Counted from the stretch's first letter, positions 13,673-21,458 are shown. The stretch is DNA of 64,000 nucleotides from a virus (IMGVR_UViG_3300027741_000002:1-64000); one strand, 5' to 3'. Numbers and translations are program-made. The notes: a model not told the origin generated them from the letters alone.

Positions 13673-14508
13673 TCCCACTTTTTGTTGGTGGAACAGGAAG
13701 AAGTGGAACAACTGTTTGCTTAGAGTATTTAGGAAGCCATTCAAAAATTTATGCAAGTAACCCAATAGAAATAAGAGTTCTAACAGAAAAACACGGCCTT
13801 TTAGATTTATTTGAAACAAAAAATATTTCTACCTTTAACACATACTTTGAAAAAACATGGAAGTATGGAACTAATAAAACTATAGGGTTACAAAATTTTA
13901 TAGATATTGAAGAACTCTTTGACGACTTAAAAAAAATAAATGCAAATATAACTGAAGAAACAATTAAAAATTTTTATTTTAATCTTATTATAAAACAAAA
14001 GGGGTTTAAGCAAGGATCTTTATATATAGGTGACTCAACCCCATCAAATATAAGGTATTCTCACAGAATAACTCAAATAATGCCAGATTCTAAGTTTATT
14101 CATATGTTTAGAGATGGCAGAGACTCTGCCTATTCTATCTATAAAATGAGAGACTACTTTTCTGTAGAGGGGTCTAAAAATGAATTTGACTGCCTTGATT
14201 GGTGGTACGATAGGATTACACAGTCTTTTGAGTCATTAAACCAGATAAATAAAGAGCAATACATAAACGTACGATTAGAAGATTTTGTTGAAAAACAATC
14301 AATTTTTGAACAGGGTAAAATATTAAAGTTTTTAAATATAAATAATGAAGAAAGATTAAAAAAATATTTTGCTAAAAACATTAATAAAAATAGCATGTCA
14401 ATTGGTGAATGGAAAAAACTTAATTCGTGGGAAGAGTTTGATAAAGCGTATTCTAATATCCTTGTAAAATTAAATAAAAAAAATATTAATATAGAAAAAT
14501 ATTATTAG
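13669..14508 (+). CDS. Sulfotransferase-family protein 2
   Basis: A 279-residue protein with FVGGTGRSGTTVCLEYLG (PAPS 5'-phosphosulfate loop, residues about 5-22) and FIHMFRDGRDSAYSIYKM (3'-phosphate motif, about 144-161), the pattern of Sulfotransfer_1/3 proteins. GDSTPSNIRY lies between. Family and domain arrangement differ from the other sulfotransferase in this operon, so they were probably acquired separately and may modify different positions. One of the most AT-rich genes in the window, with many AAA, ATA and TTT codons, consistent with transfer from an AT-rich source. Confidence 0.8.
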   Translation: MIPLFVGGTGRSGTTVCLEYLGSHSKIYASNPIEIRVLTEKHGLLDLFETKNISTFNTYFEKTWKYGTNKTIGLQNFIDIEELFDDLKKINANITEETIKNFYFNLIIKQKGFKQGSLYIGDSTPSNIRYSHRITQIMPDSKFIHMFRDGRDSAYSIYKMRDYFSVEGSKNEFDCLDWWYDRITQSFESLNQINKEQYINVRLEDFVEKQSIFEQGKILKFLNINNEERLKKYFAKNINKNSMSIGEWKKLNSWEEFDKAYSNILVKLNKKNINIEKYY

Positions 14509-14515
14509 GAGCAAT

Positions 14516-15412
14516 ATGAGAGCACTGGTTACAGGCGGAGCTGGATTTATAGGCTCTAATTTAGTAGATGCGCTTATAAGTCAGGGTCACGAAGTAGTGG
14601 TCATAGACAATGAATCGGCTGTTTCTAATGAAAAGTTTTATTGGAACTCAAAGGCTGAAAACCACGTATTAGACATATGCGATTACGATCAAACCAAAGG
14701 ACTTTATTTTAAGGCAGATTACGTGTTTCATTTTGCTGCCCAAGCTCGTATTCAAAGAACGATAAATGAACCTCTTGAAACTATACGTGTAAACTCTTTG
14801 GGAACAGCAACTGTTTTAGAATGTGCAAAAGAAGCGGGCGTAAAAAGGGTTGTTTATTCGTCTACTTCTTCCGCTTATGGAAAAAACCTAGTGCCCAATG
14901 TGGAGACTCAACCTAACGATTGTTTAAACCCCTATTCTATTTCTAAAGTAAACGGTGAGGATCTATGCCGCTTTTATACAAATCACCACGGTTTAGAAAC
15001 TATTTCTTTACGTTATTTTAATGTCTATGGAGAACGCCAACCAGTAAAGGGTATTTATGCGCCCGTTGTTGGTACGTTTAAAAGACAAAAAGAAATTAAG
15101 ATGCCGCTTACTATTGTAGGGGATGGTGAACAACGCCGTGACTTTACGTATGTTAAAGATGTAGTTAACGCCAATATTTTAGCTGCAACAAAAGATGTAG
15201 ACCCCACATTTTTGGGACAAGTATTTAACATTGGTAGTGGAGTAAACTACTCAATTAATGAAGTTGCTAGCATGTTTAATCACAACGTTATTTACACTAA
15301 ACCGCGTCCAACGGAGGCAAAAGAGACTCTTTCCAACATAGAAAAAGCAAAATCTGTATTAAACTGGTCTCCACAAGTGGGTCTTAAAGAATGGATTTCT
15401 AATAATGATTAG
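14516..15412 (+). CDS. NAD-dependent nucleotide-sugar epimerase (extended SDR)
   Basis: A 298-residue extended SDR. GGAGFIGSN (about 7-15) is the NAD-binding GxxGxxG, VIDN follows, HFAAQARI is the adenine-side motif, SSTSSAYG carries the catalytic Ser/Thr, and NPYSISK is YxxxK. The GalE-like C-terminal motifs RYFNVYGERQ and GDGEQRRDFTYV are present. UDP-glucose/GlcNAc 4-epimerase or dTDP-glucose dehydratase-like activity is plausible; the subfamily cannot be fixed by eye. AGGAG lies upstream of the ATG. It would supply a nucleotide sugar to the neighbouring glycosyltransferases. It is slightly short at the C-terminus compared with about 310-340 for GalE. Confidence 0.88.
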   Translation: MRALVTGGAGFIGSNLVDALISQGHEVVVIDNESAVSNEKFYWNSKAENHVLDICDYDQTKGLYFKADYVFHFAAQARIQRTINEPLETIRVNSLGTATVLECAKEAGVKRVVYSSTSSAYGKNLVPNVETQPNDCLNPYSISKVNGEDLCRFYTNHHGLETISLRYFNVYGERQPVKGIYAPVVGTFKRQKEIKMPLTIVGDGEQRRDFTYVKDVVNANILAATKDVDPTFLGQVFNIGSGVNYSINEVASMFNHNVIYTKPRPTEAKETLSNIEKAKSVLNWSPQVGLKEWISNND

Positions 15413-16391
15413 GCACATAAACATAGACCCAAATGGATTATGCAACGCAAAATGTTGGTTTTGCCCAGTAGCATATTTGGGCAATCCAAAAGAAAATCGG
15501 GGAACTATGACCATAGAAACTATGGAAAGTATCCTTAAGCAAATTGATGAAGGTCGCGGAGATTTTGTTGCCGACAATATTGAAATATATAATAACCCAA
15601 TTCATTATAATGAAACTCTTTTATACCCTCATTTTGAAGAGATGCTTGCCCTTCATCGTAAATACAACATTAAAATGTATTTATTTTCAAACGGTGTTAA
15701 TTTGACGCCGAACAAATCAGATTTGATAAATGATTATCGAGATGTTGTAACAGATATTATTTTAAATGTTCCTTCTATAGAACGAGAACAGTGGTCAAGG
15801 TTTACGGGATTTAATCCAAAAATTTTTGATAAGTTAATTGCCAATTTGCAATACGCAAATGACACCTTGTATCAAACTTTTAGCGGAAAAAAATTAATGA
15901 TATTAGTTAATGGAATTAGTCCAGAAGCTAAGTTTGAAAATGGTGGATGGATGGAAGTTTTGGAAAATGCTCCATTTTATAGCGATGAAGAGCATAAAAA
16001 AATAGTGAATACAATGCAATCAATGTTTCCAAACATTATGGTTTTTTTAAGAAACAATTTATCTGATAGAACAAACATTCTCTCTAGCTTAAAAGTCATC
16101 TCAAACCAAGCAGCAATTAAAACCCAACAGCATGGAAAAGTTATTGGGTGTGGATTTAACTACACAGAAGAAGAATTATTTATTTCTGCTACAGGAAACG
16201 TTTATTTGTGTTGTGCAGATTTTAATTATGAAACAGTGTATGAAAACATAAATAATAGAACAATTAAAGATATTTGGAATAGTCAAGAAAGAAAAAATGC
16301 AATTCAAAAAGCATATGAGGGTGTATGCAAAGAGTGCTTTAGGGCTGTGTGGGATGAAGGCGTAACACCGCCATTAAGTTCAAGTATTTAA
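15405..16391 (+). CDS. Radical SAM protein with SPASM-like C-terminus
   Basis: A 328-residue protein with CNAKCWFC (residues about 12-19), the CxxxCxxC that binds the SAM [4Fe-4S] cluster. The C-terminal third has GCGFN, GNVYLCCADF and CKECF, the SPASM/twitch pattern holding auxiliary clusters, with the typical IKDIWNSQE segment. SPASM enzymes modify peptides or carbohydrates by radical chemistry; the substrate is not predictable here. It overlaps the epimerase by eight bases and precedes another glycosyltransferase, implying involvement in the same glycan or fibre modification (inference). Confidence 0.85.
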   Translation: MIRHINIDPNGLCNAKCWFCPVAYLGNPKENRGTMTIETMESILKQIDEGRGDFVADNIEIYNNPIHYNETLLYPHFEEMLALHRKYNIKMYLFSNGVNLTPNKSDLINDYRDVVTDIILNVPSIEREQWSRFTGFNPKIFDKLIANLQYANDTLYQTFSGKKLMILVNGISPEAKFENGGWMEVLENAPFYSDEEHKKIVNTMQSMFPNIMVFLRNNLSDRTNILSSLKVISNQAAIKTQQHGKVIGCGFNYTEEELFISATGNVYLCCADFNYETVYENINNRTIKDIWNSQERKNAIQKAYEGVCKECFRAVWDEGVTPPLSSSI

Positions 16392-16393
16392 AA

Positions 16394-17053
16394 ATGATAA
16401 ATAAAATAATTTGGCAAACATATGAGTCTGAATATGACGAGCTTCCAGATAAGGCTAAAGAGTGTGTTGAATCTTGGAAATCTTTAAATCCAGATTGGGA
16501 ATTTAAATATGTTTCTGGAAAAGAAAGAGCCATATTTGTAGAAGAGCATTTTGGTGAAGAGTGGAAAAATATATACACCTCCTATAAATTAGACGTATTA
16601 AGGTCAGATCTATGGAGGTATATGTGCCTTTATATAAATGGGGGTTTATATACTGATCTTGATATGATTTGTAAAAAACCAATAGAAAGTTGGTTAAAAA
16701 CAGATTCAAAATTTGTTGTTTCTAGCGAACCTAATATATGGGGATATACACAGTCTATTTTTGCATCAGAATCATCTAGTATTTTTTTAAAAGAGCTTTT
16801 AATTAGCATTAAAAACAAGTACTATGAAAATATAACGTATAAAAGCGTAGTTGATTACGAAATAAATGAGGTTGGGTACATAATTTTTACAAATTCAATA
16901 TTAAAAACGTTAGAAAAAACTAAAGAGGGCGTACAAGAGTTTTTAGGTGCGAACTCTTACATTATTCATAAAGAGTCCATACAACATTATCGTGCGGGAA
17001 ATGGAAGTATATTTGGACCGGCTTATAAAGCATGGAAAACAGAGTCATTTTAG
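16394..17053 (+). CDS. DXD-containing glycosyltransferase (Och1/Gly_transf_sug type)
   Basis: A 219-residue enzyme. KIIWQTYESEYDELP, SWKSLNPDWEFKYV and DLWRYMCLYINGGLYTDLDM form the signature of the GT32/Gly_transf_sug family, with DLD as the metal-binding DxD (residues about 92-94). These enzymes transfer mannose or other hexoses. HKESIQHYRAGN near the end is the usual late histidine region. It is the last gene of the AT-rich cassette; 110 bases follow before the next ORF. Confidence 0.85.
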   Translation: MINKIIWQTYESEYDELPDKAKECVESWKSLNPDWEFKYVSGKERAIFVEEHFGEEWKNIYTSYKLDVLRSDLWRYMCLYINGGLYTDLDMICKKPIESWLKTDSKFVVSSEPNIWGYTQSIFASESSSIFLKELLISIKNKYYENITYKSVVDYEINEVGYIIFTNSILKTLEKTKEGVQEFLGANSYIIHKESIQHYRAGNGSIFGPAYKAWKTESF

Positions 17054-17054
17054 G

Positions 17055-17083
17055 TTTTTAACGCAAAAAAAATGTGGTATATT
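17055..17083 (+). promoter_or_regulatory. Weak promoter candidate upstream of the fibre remnant
   Basis: TATATT at 17078-17083 follows a T-rich stretch (17055-17059). It is the only -10-like element in the 110-base gap and would drive the short ORF at 17163 and perhaps the glycosyltransferases beyond. No reliable -35. Confidence 0.25.
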
Positions 17084-17162
17084 TACACCTACAAAACCCC
17101 ATAACAATGAGAGAATGGTCTTATAAAAAGCGCAATAAAAACATAGTAAAGGACATAGATAG

Positions 17163-17456
17163 ATGACAAAGGCAAGAGCAACTGGAACCACTGGTGGAGA
17201 TAAAGGCGCCCTCGTTGTAAGAACAGGGTCTACTACTGCTGCTCCTCTTACAGTGGGCACTGATGGTCAAGTACTGACCGCATCATCTTTATCTACAACA
17301 GGTCTGGAATGGACTACAGTCTCTACTACACCAACTCTTAAACAAGTCTTTACTACATCAGGTAGCACATCCTTACCAGTTGGCTCAAGTTCAAGTCCAG
17401 CAAATGTGTCAGTTATTGTTGTTGGAGGAGGCGGTGGCGGGGGAAGCTGTTTCTAA
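17163..17456 (+). pseudogene. Truncated glycine-rich tail fibre/adhesin (5' fragment)
   Basis: A 97-residue ORF with a normal start (AAAGGA upstream). VRTGSTTAAPLTVGTDGQVL is a common fibre N-terminal module, and KQVFTTSGSTSLPVG leads into VIVVGGGGGGGS, the beginning of a glycine-rich adhesin region like those at 5401, 6703 and 10027. The frame then ends abruptly at SCF-stop, exactly where 100-200 more glycine-rich residues are expected. The following sequence encodes, in another frame, the end of a methyltransferase. So this is the 5' part of an adhesin gene joined to foreign sequence. Confidence 0.6.
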
Positions 17457-17640
17457 GCAAGCTCGACACGCGATGATCTCTATACCTATCGGTCATCATC
17501 CGCAAGGTGCGTGGGGCGGAAACCCTTACGAGATCCACCACGAGGAAGATTGGTCTACCGAGAGAGTTCTTCAGGCTTTCCCTGGAATCATTGAACATAA
17601 AGAGTTTGACATTACTGGCGTATTTATAGCAAAGTTTTAG
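17440..17640 (+). pseudogene. 3' fragment of a class I SAM-dependent methyltransferase
   Basis: In frame +1 relative to 17380, the sequence from about 17440 reads AVSKQARHAMISIPIGHHPQ, GAWGGNPYEIHHEEDW, FPGIIEHK, FDITGVFIAKF. That is the usual C-terminal strand-loop region of small phage and bacterial SAM methyltransferases (ISIPIGHYPQG...NPYE.H...W). The N-terminal SAM-binding half is absent, and upstream in this frame is out-of-frame adhesin sequence. No independent ribosome site or start is evident. It is therefore called a remnant. Confidence 0.6.
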
Positions 17641-17686
17641 TAAGTAAAAGAACACTTTCTAAATATATTCTTGATAAGGTATCCAC

Positions 17687-18751
17687 ATGAAAGTTGCCGC
17701 ATACGCCATCTCGTTGAATGAAGAAAAACACGCTGCCCGCTGGGCTGAAACTACAAAGGGTGCGGACTTCCGCCTTGTATGCGACACTGGATCCACAGAC
17801 CGCACCGTTGAGATCCTACGCGAGCACGGCGTGACTGTCTATGAGATTAGCGTCAAGCCTTGGCGCTTTGATGTCGCCCGTAACACCGCACAAAGTCTGC
17901 TGCCTAACGACATAGATGTCTGTTTGAGCTTAGACATGGACGAGCTCGTAGATGAGAACTTCTTTGAGGAAGTTAAGAAGCAGTGGGTAGACGGAGCTAC
18001 AAAAGGTTGGTGTGAGTTTGACACCGGACACGTTTGGTGGGGTTGCCGCCTTCACTCACGACACAAGATGTATTGGAAATATCCAATTCACGAGGTTTTT
18101 GTTCCTTCGCTTGATACGGAAGCTATCAGCTGCCAAATTCACGGAGTTAAGATGTATCACAAGCCTGACGATACAAAATCTCGCGGCCAATACTTGCCTA
18201 TGCTTGTCGCCGCGTCAAAAGAGTTTGGCGAGGATCACCGCATATGGGTTTACCTATGCCGTGAGTATTACTTCTATAGACAATGGGAACTTGTTATTAG
18301 CGCGGCTGAAAAGGTAACTGAGTTTAGTAAAGACTGGTATATCGAACGCGCGGCAGTCTGTCGTTGGGCGTCGGAGGCTTTGCGCAACATCGGCAAGAAG
18401 GAAGAAGCGCACGCCTGGGCAGACAAGGCAATTGAAATTGATCCTTGTGGAGAAAATTACTACGAAAAAGTTCGCTGCTACTACGACTCCGGCGACTGGG
18501 GCGGAGTCTGGGAAACATGTAAGCTTGTCGCCGCATGCGCTAAGACAGATCACTATCTTTCATCCGAGGCGCTATGGCGTTGGCAACTTGACGACATGCG
18601 CGGACTATCTGCACATTATTTAGGTGACAGAGATAAGGCTGTACAATATGGAGAGTTAGCGCTTGCCGGTAACCCTGACGACGAACGTTTAAAGACAAAC
18701 CTAAGATTTTATCGAGCAGGAATTGAGGCACAACTAAATGGAACAGCCTGA
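17687..18751 (+). CDS. Glycosyltransferase family 2 with C-terminal TPR-like repeats
   Basis: A 354-residue protein. The N-terminal 140 residues are GT2: AYAISLNEEKHAARW, VCDTGSTDRTVEIL, then LSLDMDELVDENFF with the DxD (DMD). KMYWKYPIHEVF follows, as in the WaaE/SunS-type branch. The C-terminal half (about 190-345) is helical with TPR-like motifs (EEAHAWADKAIEIDP; AVQYGELALAGNPDDERL), probably for acceptor-protein binding. GT2-TPR fusions often glycosylate proteins. Composition here returns to the GC-richer backbone. It overlaps the next gene by 14 bases. Confidence 0.85.
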   Translation: MKVAAYAISLNEEKHAARWAETTKGADFRLVCDTGSTDRTVEILREHGVTVYEISVKPWRFDVARNTAQSLLPNDIDVCLSLDMDELVDENFFEEVKKQWVDGATKGWCEFDTGHVWWGCRLHSRHKMYWKYPIHEVFVPSLDTEAISCQIHGVKMYHKPDDTKSRGQYLPMLVAASKEFGEDHRIWVYLCREYYFYRQWELVISAAEKVTEFSKDWYIERAAVCRWASEALRNIGKKEEAHAWADKAIEIDPCGENYYEKVRCYYDSGDWGGVWETCKLVAACAKTDHYLSSEALWRWQLDDMRGLSAHYLGDRDKAVQYGELALAGNPDDERLKTNLRFYRAGIEAQLNGTA

Positions 18752-19601
18752 TGTATTTGTTGCACTTCTTGTAAAGCAAAAGGAAGCGGTACTACCTCTA
18801 TTTCTTGAGTCGCTTGAGGCGTGGGATTACCCTAAGGAAAAATTATTTTTATATATCCGCACAAATAACAACACCGATAATACCCTTCAAATCTTAAATA
18901 ACTGGGTTGAAAAGAACGGGCATCTATATAAGGGTTACAAGTACGAGACTGAAAACGTCGAGCAGGCTGTCGAGCGCTTTAAGCAACACGAGTGGAATGG
19001 CGAACGTTTTAGGGTACTTGCAAAGATTCGCCAGCAAAGTTTTAACGAGTGTCTAGAAACCAACTGCGAATACTACTTTGTAGTTGACGTCGATAACTTT
19101 ATTTTCCCAGAGACGTTGAACGAGCTTATTAAACTTAACCTGCCAATCGTTGCTCCGTTTATTCGCTATGCTGTTGCGTTTGGTGATAACGTAGATGACG
19201 AGGAAACCGCCAAGGAGCGCGAAGGACACCTTGGACAGTATTACGCTAACTACCATCACATCGTAGATGACTACGGTTCAATCGTGGCAAACGATAGCTA
19301 CTACCACATACTGGATCAAAGAGTTAAAGGAATAGTCGAGTGCATGTGTGTTCACTGCACATACCTCATTAAGCGTGAGTATCTTTCAGAGCTTTCATAC
19401 CTAGAGGATTCTGACCGCTGGGAGTACATGGTCTTTTCTAACTCCGCGCGCGATAAGAAAATTACACAATACTTAGATAACAGAACTATCTATGGTATCC
19501 TGACGCTATCAGAAAATGCACGCGCATCGCGTTGGTGGTACGAGTATCTAAAGGATAAGGAAGATAGAGCTGCGGCGTATAAGGATCGCTGGCTACAGTA
19601 G
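18738..19601 (+). CDS. Glycosyltransferase resembling the collagen galactosyltransferase N-terminal domain
   Basis: A 287-residue protein. VFVALLVKQKEAVLPLFLES, EAWDYPKEKLFLYIRTNNNT and DNTLQILNNW, then FVVDVDNFIFP (DxD at 117-119), LPIVAPFIRY and VHCTYLI, follow in order the conserved pattern of the N-terminal GT domain of animal COLGALT/PLOD proteins (ALLARN...LP..L..LERLDYP...N.DNT...W; D.DN; LPVVAP; VHSTFL). I recalled this family pattern and did not align it. Such enzymes glycosylate collagen hydroxylysine in animals. Three collagen-like fibres lie on the same strand; the phage repeats have Thr rather than Lys, so O-glycosylation of Thr is more likely. It converges with the WhiB gene, overlapping by 9 bases. 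Confidence 0.75.
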   Translation: MEQPDVFVALLVKQKEAVLPLFLESLEAWDYPKEKLFLYIRTNNNTDNTLQILNNWVEKNGHLYKGYKYETENVEQAVERFKQHEWNGERFRVLAKIRQQSFNECLETNCEYYFVVDVDNFIFPETLNELIKLNLPIVAPFIRYAVAFGDNVDDEETAKEREGHLGQYYANYHHIVDDYGSIVANDSYYHILDQRVKGIVECMCVHCTYLIKREYLSELSYLEDSDRWEYMVFSNSARDKKITQYLDNRTIYGILTLSENARASRWWYEYLKDKEDRAAAYKDRWLQ

Positions 19602-20111
19602 AGGTTTTCCCTTCTTAGGCTTCTTTTTCTTTTCCTTGTCGCGCTCGCTCTTTGCTAATTTTTCCTCGCGTTGAACATGATATGCATCAACCGCATTTGC
19701 ACTTGTTCGTGAGCGCCAGGTAAAATCACAAGCCTCACATTGAACAAGACGCATTGTTGCCCAACGCCCTCCGCCTGGAACGTCTAAAACTAATGTCTTA
19801 AGTTTATTTGGTCGTGCATTACAAAATGGACACTGCGGAAAACGTTGACGTCGAGATTCCTGCCCGTTCCATGATACGGAAAGTGTGCGACGAATTTCTC
19901 CTTCGTCCTTTCCTCCCCAGATACCCCAGATCTGCTTATGCTCTAACGCCCACTTTAAGCATTCTTTTCTTACAGGACATGAGAAGCAAAGATTCTTTGC
20001 TTGATATTTTTCTGCAGGCTCAGATGAAAAGAAGAAGTCCTTAAACTCGTCGTTTACCTGTTGCCCACATGCAGAATCTTTTTGCCAGCCTAAGTCTAAC
20101 GATCCGCTCAT
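19593..20111 (-). CDS. whiB-like: WhiB-family regulator with C-terminal zinc-ribbon extension
   Basis: A 172-residue protein. The WhiB core (residues about 1-85) has four cysteines: DSAC (15), LCFSC (Cys at about 42 and 45) and ECLKW (about 51), plus GIWGGKDEGE, the turn that contacts sigma factor. WhiB proteins bind a [4Fe-4S] cluster and occur only in actinobacteria and their phages, making this the best host indicator in the window. The C-terminal half is unusual: CPFC...CEACDF forms a second, zinc-ribbon-like site and is followed by a lysine-rich tail that may bind nucleic acid. Most phage WhiBs are about 80-120 residues. It is the last gene of the leftward operon, coupled to 20108-20452 (ATGA). 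Confidence 0.9.
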   Translation of the reverse strand: MSGSLDLGWQKDSACGQQVNDEFKDFFFSSEPAEKYQAKNLCFSCPVRKECLKWALEHKQIWGIWGGKDEGEIRRTLSVSWNGQESRRQRFPQCPFCNARPNKLKTLVLDVPGGGRWATMRLVQCEACDFTWRSRTSANAVDAYHVQREEKLAKSERDKEKKKKPKKGKPLL

Positions 20112-20452
20112 TCTGCGACTACCTCAACCCATGTAACAGGAGTTAGGTTGTCTACACCGTCGCCTTCGCGTGTTTCGCCATCTTCATCACATGCTGTTAA
20201 CTCGTTGTCGCCATCTACTTCTCCCGCATAGCCATAGTTAATCAATGAAGAATCAAGATACTTAAATCCGTTGCCTAATGACACGGATACACCGTCACGC
20301 TGGAGGGCAGATGCCAATGCGCGACGAATAAGCTCGTTCTCTAGATCTACATGATCCTCTGTGAAGAAGGTAACCGAATAGTCGTGAAGAGGCTCGTAGC
20401 CTTCACCCGTCCATTCCTTCCACAAAAGCTCACCTATACGTGAGTCTTTCAC
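20108..20452 (-). CDS. Hypothetical acidic protein
   Basis: A 114-residue protein starting with GTG at 20452 behind AAGGGG. The C-terminal half is very acidic (CDEDGETREGDGVDN). No family recognised. Its ribosome site is inside an inverted repeat (20458-20481). It overlaps the WhiB start (ATGA), so the two are co-translated and its expression may set WhiB levels. Confidence 0.65.
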   Translation of the reverse strand: MKDSRIGELLWKEWTGEGYEPLHDYSVTFFTEDHVDLENELIRRALASALQRDGVSVSLGNGFKYLDSSLINYGYAGEVDGDNELTACDEDGETREGDGVDNLTPVTWVEVVAE

Positions 20453-20457
20453 AATTC

Positions 20458-20481
20458 CCCTTAGCGTGCTGTCGTTAAGGG
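20458..20481 (-). promoter_or_regulatory. Leader hairpin sequestering the ribosome binding site
   Basis: On the minus strand CCCTTAACG (20481-20473) pairs with CGCTAAGGG (20466-20458) across a six-base loop, nine pairs with one G-U. The 3' arm contains the AAGGGG ribosome binding site of the GTG at 20452. Pairing would block initiation; opening could be controlled by translation or a ligand. The 139-base leader between the two genes is the longest in this half of the operon and may also hold a promoter (TAATAT near 20490). Confidence 0.45.
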
Positions 20482-20591
20482 AATATTACACTACAAGGTA
20501 GATGTTTGCGCGGATAAACGCAGATTATTTTTAAGTAATAAATTACCTCAGGATAGGTATGAAAGTGTCTCTAAGAGTCACTGAGCAATGC

Positions 20592-21119
20592 CTACATATT
20601 GTTGTAGGTGCCTAGTTGCAGGACACCGTTGACGTCAGGCCATAGATATTGATAATACTCAGGGCGATAACCTTTATCCTCTGGCCAGCCAAACTGTGAG
20701 TACCACTCGTAGTCCTTACGCAGTAGCGCAACCCTGTGGGTAGATGCGATTTGCTCGTATGTGTCTTTATCCTTAAACCAGTAAGGGAATGTTAGCTCGT
20801 CGCTGATGCGATCTAGCTCAAGCGCGCGAGTTAATGTTCCTTGAATCTTAGGAATCATCGTAGATTTGTAACCGCGCTTAAGCCACTCGTCACACATTGT
20901 AGTTGCGTATAAGGCTAGGGCTTTTTCGTGGCCTTCCCACATCTTCGCCGCAGGGTGATTGCGCCAGCCTTTAGGGTCACGGTGCTCGCCTTGTGGATTT
21001 AGCGAGGTAAGGACAAGCATAAGCTGCCATGCCTCAAGTACCTGTTTGTTAAGGCGCTTGTTATCTAGCTCCTGAGCAATACGCTCAAAGGAGTCAGTTT
21101 GTGGTACAAATGTTTGCAT
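20592..21119 (-). CDS. MSMEG_6728-type protein (annotated as pyrimidine-dimer glycosylase-like)
   Basis: A 175-residue protein. QTFVPQTDSFERIAQELDNK, RLNKQVLEAWQL, GWRNHPAAKMWEGHEKALAL and CDEWLKRGYKS match the actinobacterial MSMEG_6728 family (TFVPYPDF...LDNKRLGKQRVEA...WRNHPAV.MW.G....L). That family is frequently annotated as pyrimidine dimer DNA glycosylase/endonuclease V by remote similarity to T4 DenV. A repair role after UV damage would suit a surface-water phage, but activity is unproven. ATG start at 21119; 39 bases separate it from the upstream gene. Confidence 0.72.
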   Translation of the reverse strand: MQTFVPQTDSFERIAQELDNKRLNKQVLEAWQLMLVLTSLNPQGEHRDPKGWRNHPAAKMWEGHEKALALYATTMCDEWLKRGYKSTMIPKIQGTLTRALELDRISDELTFPYWFKDKDTYEQIASTHRVALLRKDYEWYSQFGWPEDKGYRPEYYQYLWPDVNGVLQLGTYNNM

Positions 21120-21158
21120 GTATTCGTCCGTTCGTCATTGTGTAAATTATAACAGGAA

Positions 21159-21458
21159 CTATAGCTCGTCGGGCTTAGGCTCCTCCTGTGCCGGTTCTTC
21201 CTCAAGTTCTTCCTCTAAGTCTAGCCCATCAAGTTCACTGGATGAGACATATATTCCAACAACGGTTAGACGGCCACATATGTAGCAATCGCCAACTGCA
21301 CCAGGGGATAGCTCGATGGGTATGGTGACGTTAATAAGACGGGTAATGATGTTGCCGTTGATATCAACGCTGTCAGCTTCCCACAAACTGTTTTCTTCAA
21401 TCCAACAGCGCTCGCAGACTGGCACGGGATCACTATCATACGTGCGCAGATTTCTCAT
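21159..21458 (-). CDS. Small zinc-finger-like hypothetical protein
   Basis: A 99-residue protein with CERC (about 14-17) and CYIC (about 58-61), two knuckles that could bind one zinc ion, and a Glu-rich C-terminus (LEEELEEEPAQEEPKPDEL). No enzymatic motif. It starts on the stop of the methyltransferase gene (TAATG), so translation is coupled. Confidence 0.65.
   Translation of the reverse strand: MRNLRTYDSDPVPVCERCWIEENSLWEADSVDINGNIITRLINVTIPIELSPGAVGDCYICGRLTVVGIYVSSSELDGLDLEEELEEEPAQEEPKPDEL

Noticed and set aside
17380-17640. Intact 86-residue gene starting at 17380
   Set aside because: Its first 20 residues are out-of-frame adhesin sequence and no ribosome site precedes the ATG; only the C-terminal end matches a methyltransferase.
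19593-19660. Bidirectional terminator at the convergent gene ends
   Set aside because: The genes overlap by nine bases and no stem precedes the T-rich stretch, which encodes the Lys-rich WhiB tail.
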